Below are positions 63,397 to 64,000 of a stretch of DNA of 64,000 nt, one piece after another. The notes under the pieces are model-generated. The model was not told where the DNA came from. It was given only the letters and a program-made list of their open reading frames with translations, and did not search any database. Both the position numbers and the translations under genes were made by a program. Source of the DNA: an uncultured Lachnospiraceae bacterium (GTDB lineage Bacteria > Bacillota > Clostridia > Lachnospirales > Lachnospiraceae); assembly GCA_947628705.1 (NCBI GenBank), contig CANRAZ010000004.1, positions 1-64,000 of the forward strand, read 5' to 3'. How positions within the stretch are numbered: the first letter of the stretch is position 1; the number at the start of each line of letters is the position of its first letter.

Positions 63397-64000
63397 ATGG
63401 CAATACTTCTTACAGGAGGAGCCGGTTACATAGGCTCTCACACGGCAGTTGAGCTGCTTAACGCAGGCTATGAGGTTGTGATAGCAGACAACTACGTAAA
63501 TTCCAAGCCGGAGGTTCTCAACAGAATTAAGGAGATTACAGGCAAGGATTTCAGCTTTTACGAAATAAATGTGGCTGATAAAGAGGCTCTTTCAAAGCTG
63601 TTTGAAAATGAAACGGTTGAAGCGGTGATTCACTTTGCAGGGCTTAAAGCAGTCGGCGAATCGGTTGAACAGCCGCTTAGATACTACAGAAACAATCTTG
63701 ACACAACTCTTTCACTGCTTGAGGTCATGAAGGAATATGACTGCAAAAATTTCATATTTTCTTCCTCTGCAACGGTTTACGGTACGCCTGAAAGCGTTCC
63801 GCTGACCGAGAATTCCAAGCCCGGCATATGCACAAATCCTTATGGCTGGACGAAGTGGATGATTGAGCAGATTTTAAGAGACGCCTGCAAGGCCGATGAG
63901 GATTTAAGCGTTGTGCTTCTCAGGTATTTTAATCCTGTGGGAGCGCACGAGAGCGGAAGGATCGGTGAAGATCCTCAGGGTATTCCTAACAATCTTTTTC
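63397..64000 (+). CDS. galE: UDP-glucose 4-epimerase, C-terminal part beyond the right edge
   Basis: The first 201 residues of an NAD-dependent short-chain epimerase. Motifs are LLTGGAGYIGSHTAVELLNA (NAD binding), VIHFAGLKAVGES, SSSATVYG with the catalytic Ser/Thr and NPYGWTKWMIEQ with the Y-x-x-x-K pair, then LRYFNPVGAHESGRIGEDP. It interconverts UDP-glucose and UDP-galactose for envelope polysaccharides and the Leloir pathway. ATG 63397 follows AAAAGGAGG. The gene is cut by the window end. Confidence 0.96.
   Translation, partial: MAILLTGGAGYIGSHTAVELLNAGYEVVIADNYVNSKPEVLNRIKEITGKDFSFYEINVADKEALSKLFENETVEAVIHFAGLKAVGESVEQPLRYYRNNLDTTLSLLEVMKEYDCKNFIFSSSATVYGTPESVPLTENSKPGICTNPYGWTKWMIEQILRDACKADEDLSVVLLRYFNPVGAHESGRIGEDPQGIPNNLF

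Overview
The window is a chromosomal segment of an anaerobic Firmicute (class Clostridia; I cannot fix the genus). The evidence is a class III anaerobic ribonucleotide reductase, Firmicutes-type S12, EF-Tu and sigma-70 sequences, strong AGGAGG ribosome binding sites, frequent TTG/GTG starts, a large single-chain PurL, and a c-subunit carrying the Na+-binding signature of anaerobic F-ATPases. No rRNA, tRNA or CRISPR array was seen.

Region by region. (1) 1-4300 is a mobile-element end, GC-richer than the rest: a large serine recombinase running off the left edge, a replication-relaxation protein, and the three-gene 'radical SAM mobile pair' module (MarR regulator plus radical SAM proteins A and B). 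(2) 4.4-12.2 kb holds an orphan response regulator, DegV, nrdD with a NrdR box, an orphan ABC ATPase and a GH74-like propeller protein. (3) 12.4-19.6 kb is a plus-strand run: tatD, rsmA, a GNAT protein, a small membrane protein, a lipoprotein, an AI-2E-family exporter and a DUF6128-like protein, ending tail-to-tail with tadA. (4) 20.3-26.6 kb holds an HTH-PAS-GGDEF-EAL protein with altered catalytic motifs, a phosphoesterase, a cytoplasmic ParB-like/BMP fusion and a histidine phosphatase. (5) 26.6-29.7 kb is a scrambled accessory patch: a membrane protein and a beta-propeller protein bounded by inverted repeats, a 12-bp poly-A tract in the likely propeller promoter, a truncated second phosphatase and a small membrane-protein gene frameshifted at an A run. 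(6) 29.7-39.8 kb returns to core genes: MoxR, MraY, purL, a glycosyltransferase, a DinG-like helicase and DUF1292. (7) 39.8-42.3 kb is an AT-rich insert with a GpsA-like and a homoserine-dehydrogenase-like gene, followed by displaced fragments of the DUF1292 gene and of the uvrD gene that lies 4 kb downstream. (8) 42.4-50.5 kb holds an FtsX-type ABC exporter and, on the minus strand, uvrD/pcrA, gltX and the major sigma factor. (9) 50.7-55.6 kb is the str operon (rpsL-rpsG-fusA-tuf) without rpoBC in front, behind consensus promoters and a 27-codon Pro/Arg-rich leader ORF. (10) 55.7-63.4 kb is a complete F-ATPase operon, probably Na+-dependent, followed by the start of galE.

Most of the window is housekeeping: translation, energy, purine and cell-wall synthesis. 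The most unusual features are the str leader ORF, the homopolymer-rich patch at 26.6-29.7 kb, the insert that rebuilt the 3' end of the DUF1292 gene, the cytoplasmic ParB-like/BMP fusion and the radical SAM pair on the mobile element. All functional statements come from reading motifs by eye; no database search was run.
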